Positions 62,550 through 64,000 of a stretch of DNA of 64,000 bases are shown here, piece after piece (position 1 is the stretch's first letter; every line of letters begins with the position of its first letter). The notes beneath the pieces were generated by a model, which was given only the letters and a program-made list of their open reading frames with translations, did not search any database and was not told the origin of the DNA. Location: positions 992,001 to 1,056,000 of the forward strand of contig NZ_SNYO01000001.1 in assembly GCF_004363095.1 (NCBI RefSeq), given 5' to 3'. The position numbers and the translations under genes were made by a program. Source of the stretch: Actinomycetospora succinea. Lineage in GTDB: Bacteria; Actinomycetota; Actinomycetes; Mycobacteriales; Pseudonocardiaceae.

Positions 62550-64000
62550 ATGTCCGTCACGGAGGCCCCTGCGCCGGTCACGACGCCCGCACCCCGCCCC
62601 CGGCACCGGCTCGCGCGCCGGCCCGTCGGCGTCGTCGCCGCCCTGGTGGCGACCGCGCACCTCGCCGTCGCGTGGCGGCCGGGGTGGTTCTTCGACGAGG
62701 CCCTGATGCTCGCGATCGGGCGTGACCACCTCGACTGGGGCTCGGCCGACCAGCCGCCCGTGGCGCCGCTGCTCGCGGGGCTGATGGACCTCCTCGCCCC
62801 GGGGAACGTCCTGGTCCTCCGGCTGCCGGCGATCGCGGCCACCGCCGCCTCCGTCGTCCTCGCCGCCCTGATCGCCCGCGAGCTCGGCGGTGACCGGCGG
62901 GCGCAGACGCTCACGGCGATCGCGCAGGGGACCGGGCTCTGGCTCGCCATCGGCGGGCACTGGACGACGCCCTACACGCTCGAGCCCGTCCTCTGGCTCA
63001 CCCTGGGCTGGCTGCTCGTGCGCTGGTGGCGCGTGCGCGACGACCGCCTGCTCGTGGCCGTCGGCGTGGTCGTCGGCGTCGGGGCGCAGACCAAGTTCCA
63101 GATCCTGCTGCTCGCGGCGGTGCTGCTGGCCTCGGTGGCCGTGCTCGGGCCGCGCGCGATGCTCCGCAGCCGCCGACTGTGGGTCGGGGCCGTCCTCGCG
63201 GCCGCGATCGCCGCGCCGACGCTGGTCTGGCAGGCGCTCCACGGGTGGCCGCAGCTGCGGATGGGACCGGTGGTGGCCTCCGAGGCCGAGTTCCTCTACG
63301 GCGGGCTCTCCGGGGTCATGCTCGGGATGATCGCGGCCGCGGGCGTGATCGGCGTGCCGCTCGGTCTCTACGGTCTGTGGCGTCTCGTCCGTGACCCGCA
63401 CCTGGCCGAGCTGCGCTACCTCGCCCTCACGACGGTGGTGCTCTACGCGTTCTTCTCCGTGACGCTCGGCCGCCCCTACTACCTCGCCGGGCTCTACGGG
63501 CTGCTCGCCGCGGTGGGTGCCGTCGGGCTGCAGCGCCGCCGCGAGGCGGGGCACCGGCGGATGAGCTGGGTCGCGTGGCCCGCGACCGTGATCGGCGCCG
63601 CCGCGGCGATCGCGATGATGCCGCTCTCGACGGTGATGGCCGCGCCGGAGGTCGCCGACACCGTCGCGGGCGCGACCGTCCACGCCTACGACGCGCTGCC
63701 CGCGGAGCAGCGGGCGCGCACCGGGGTGATGGCCGAGTCGTACATCTACGCCGCCTACCTGGACGTCGCCGCGCCCGAGGACGCGCTGCCGCCCGCCCTG
63801 AGCAGCAACCGCAGCTACGGATGGTTCCCGCCGCCGAGCGACGACGTCGACGCGGTGCTCTACCTCGGATCGAGCGCCGACGAGCTGCGGCCGTGGTTCG
63901 CCGACGTCCGGCCCGTCGGGGCGGCCGGCACCGACGCGACGGTCTGGCTCGCGACCGGGCGGCTCGCGCCGTGGGAGAGCTTCTGGCCGACGTTGCGGCA
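62550..64000 (+). CDS. Glycosyltransferase family 39-like membrane protein (3' truncated by window)
   Basis: 483 codons run off the end of the window without a stop. The protein starts at ATG 62550. It has a membrane segment near residue 30, then RPGWFFDEALML and WGSADQPPVAPL, matching the D-E and aromatic loop of ArnT/PMT-type polyprenyl-phosphate sugar transferases, followed by about ten more membrane helices. The C-terminal region (YAAYLDVAAPEDALPPALSS then YGWFPPPSDD) is a soluble domain typical of this group. Substrates are unknown. Confidence 0.85.
   Translation, partial: MSVTEAPAPVTTPAPRPRHRLARRPVGVVAALVATAHLAVAWRPGWFFDEALMLAIGRDHLDWGSADQPPVAPLLAGLMDLLAPGNVLVLRLPAIAATAASVVLAALIARELGGDRRAQTLTAIAQGTGLWLAIGGHWTTPYTLEPVLWLTLGWLLVRWWRVRDDRLLVAVGVVVGVGAQTKFQILLLAAVLLASVAVLGPRAMLRSRRLWVGAVLAAAIAAPTLVWQALHGWPQLRMGPVVASEAEFLYGGLSGVMLGMIAAAGVIGVPLGLYGLWRLVRDPHLAELRYLALTTVVLYAFFSVTLGRPYYLAGLYGLLAAVGAVGLQRRREAGHRRMSWVAWPATVIGAAAAIAMMPLSTVMAAPEVADTVAGATVHAYDALPAEQRARTGVMAESYIYAAYLDVAAPEDALPPALSSNRSYGWFPPPSDDVDAVLYLGSSADELRPWFADVRPVGAAGTDATVWLATGRLAPWESFWPTLR

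Overview
The window is very G+C-rich (I estimate above 70 percent by eye), gene-dense and full of GTG starts and 1-4 base overlaps, which points to a high-GC actinobacterium. The pgsA-clgR-pspA run, a DUF222/HNH protein, a Nei-type glycosylase, lhr, a GAP-family protein and a Pit transporter with a small membrane partner fit Mycobacteriales/Pseudonocardiales. A Pseudonocardia-like organism is my best guess, but this is inference. I see no rRNA, tRNA, CRISPR array, insertion sequence or phage.

Layout. 1-3 kb: ArsR regulator with MFS transporter, Nudix hydrolase, PAP2 phosphatase and a small unknown. 3-13 kb: a C1/alcohol-oxidation island. fdhA (glutathione-independent formaldehyde dehydrogenase) points towards a long minus-strand cluster read from 12.7 kb down to 4.25 kb. 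Its order is PQQ-associated cupredoxin-like protein, PQQ alcohol dehydrogenase, pqqA2, rubredoxin, R2-like diiron protein, pqqA1, pqqB, pqqC, pqqD, pqqE, GDT1-like cation transporter and CaCA cation antiporter. 13-20 kb: CYTH protein, FtsK/SpoIIIE translocase, P-loop kinase, DUF222-HNH protein, and an AlkB plus Ada-type zinc-domain pair. 20-29 kb: an aromatic meta-cleavage gene cluster (two FAH hydrolases, cyclase, flavin monooxygenase, extradiol dioxygenase, ACMSD-type amidohydrolase) with LysR and MFS genes. 29-36 kb: two NarL/DesK-type two-component systems around a secreted phospholipase A2 and an alpha/beta hydrolase, then a CPBP protease. 36-41 kb: ArgA-type acetyltransferase, rimO, pgsA, clgR and pspA. 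41-54 kb: AraC, DUF2000, LuxR-type ATPase regulator, Nei glycosylase, an MFS exporter, M28 lipoprotein peptidase, IclR and Pit. 54-64 kb: lhr, patatin phospholipase with a GAP-family protein, a third two-component system and a truncated glycosyltransferase.

How genes work together. The central story is the PQQ island. Two PqqA precursor peptides are present, each followed by a strong perfect hairpin, and a rubredoxin plus a six-ligand R2-like diiron protein lie between them. The dehydrogenase carries the Asp-x-Asp signature of lanthanide-dependent quinoproteins but has no signal peptide. Two divalent-cation transporter homologues, one with eleven consecutive Asp residues, end the cluster. Formaldehyde made from methanol would be handled by fdhA. 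This combination is the strongest candidate for an undescribed system here.

Many genes have a TAnnnT -10 box ending 6-8 bases before the start codon, which suggests widespread leaderless transcription. That pattern was used to choose several starts.
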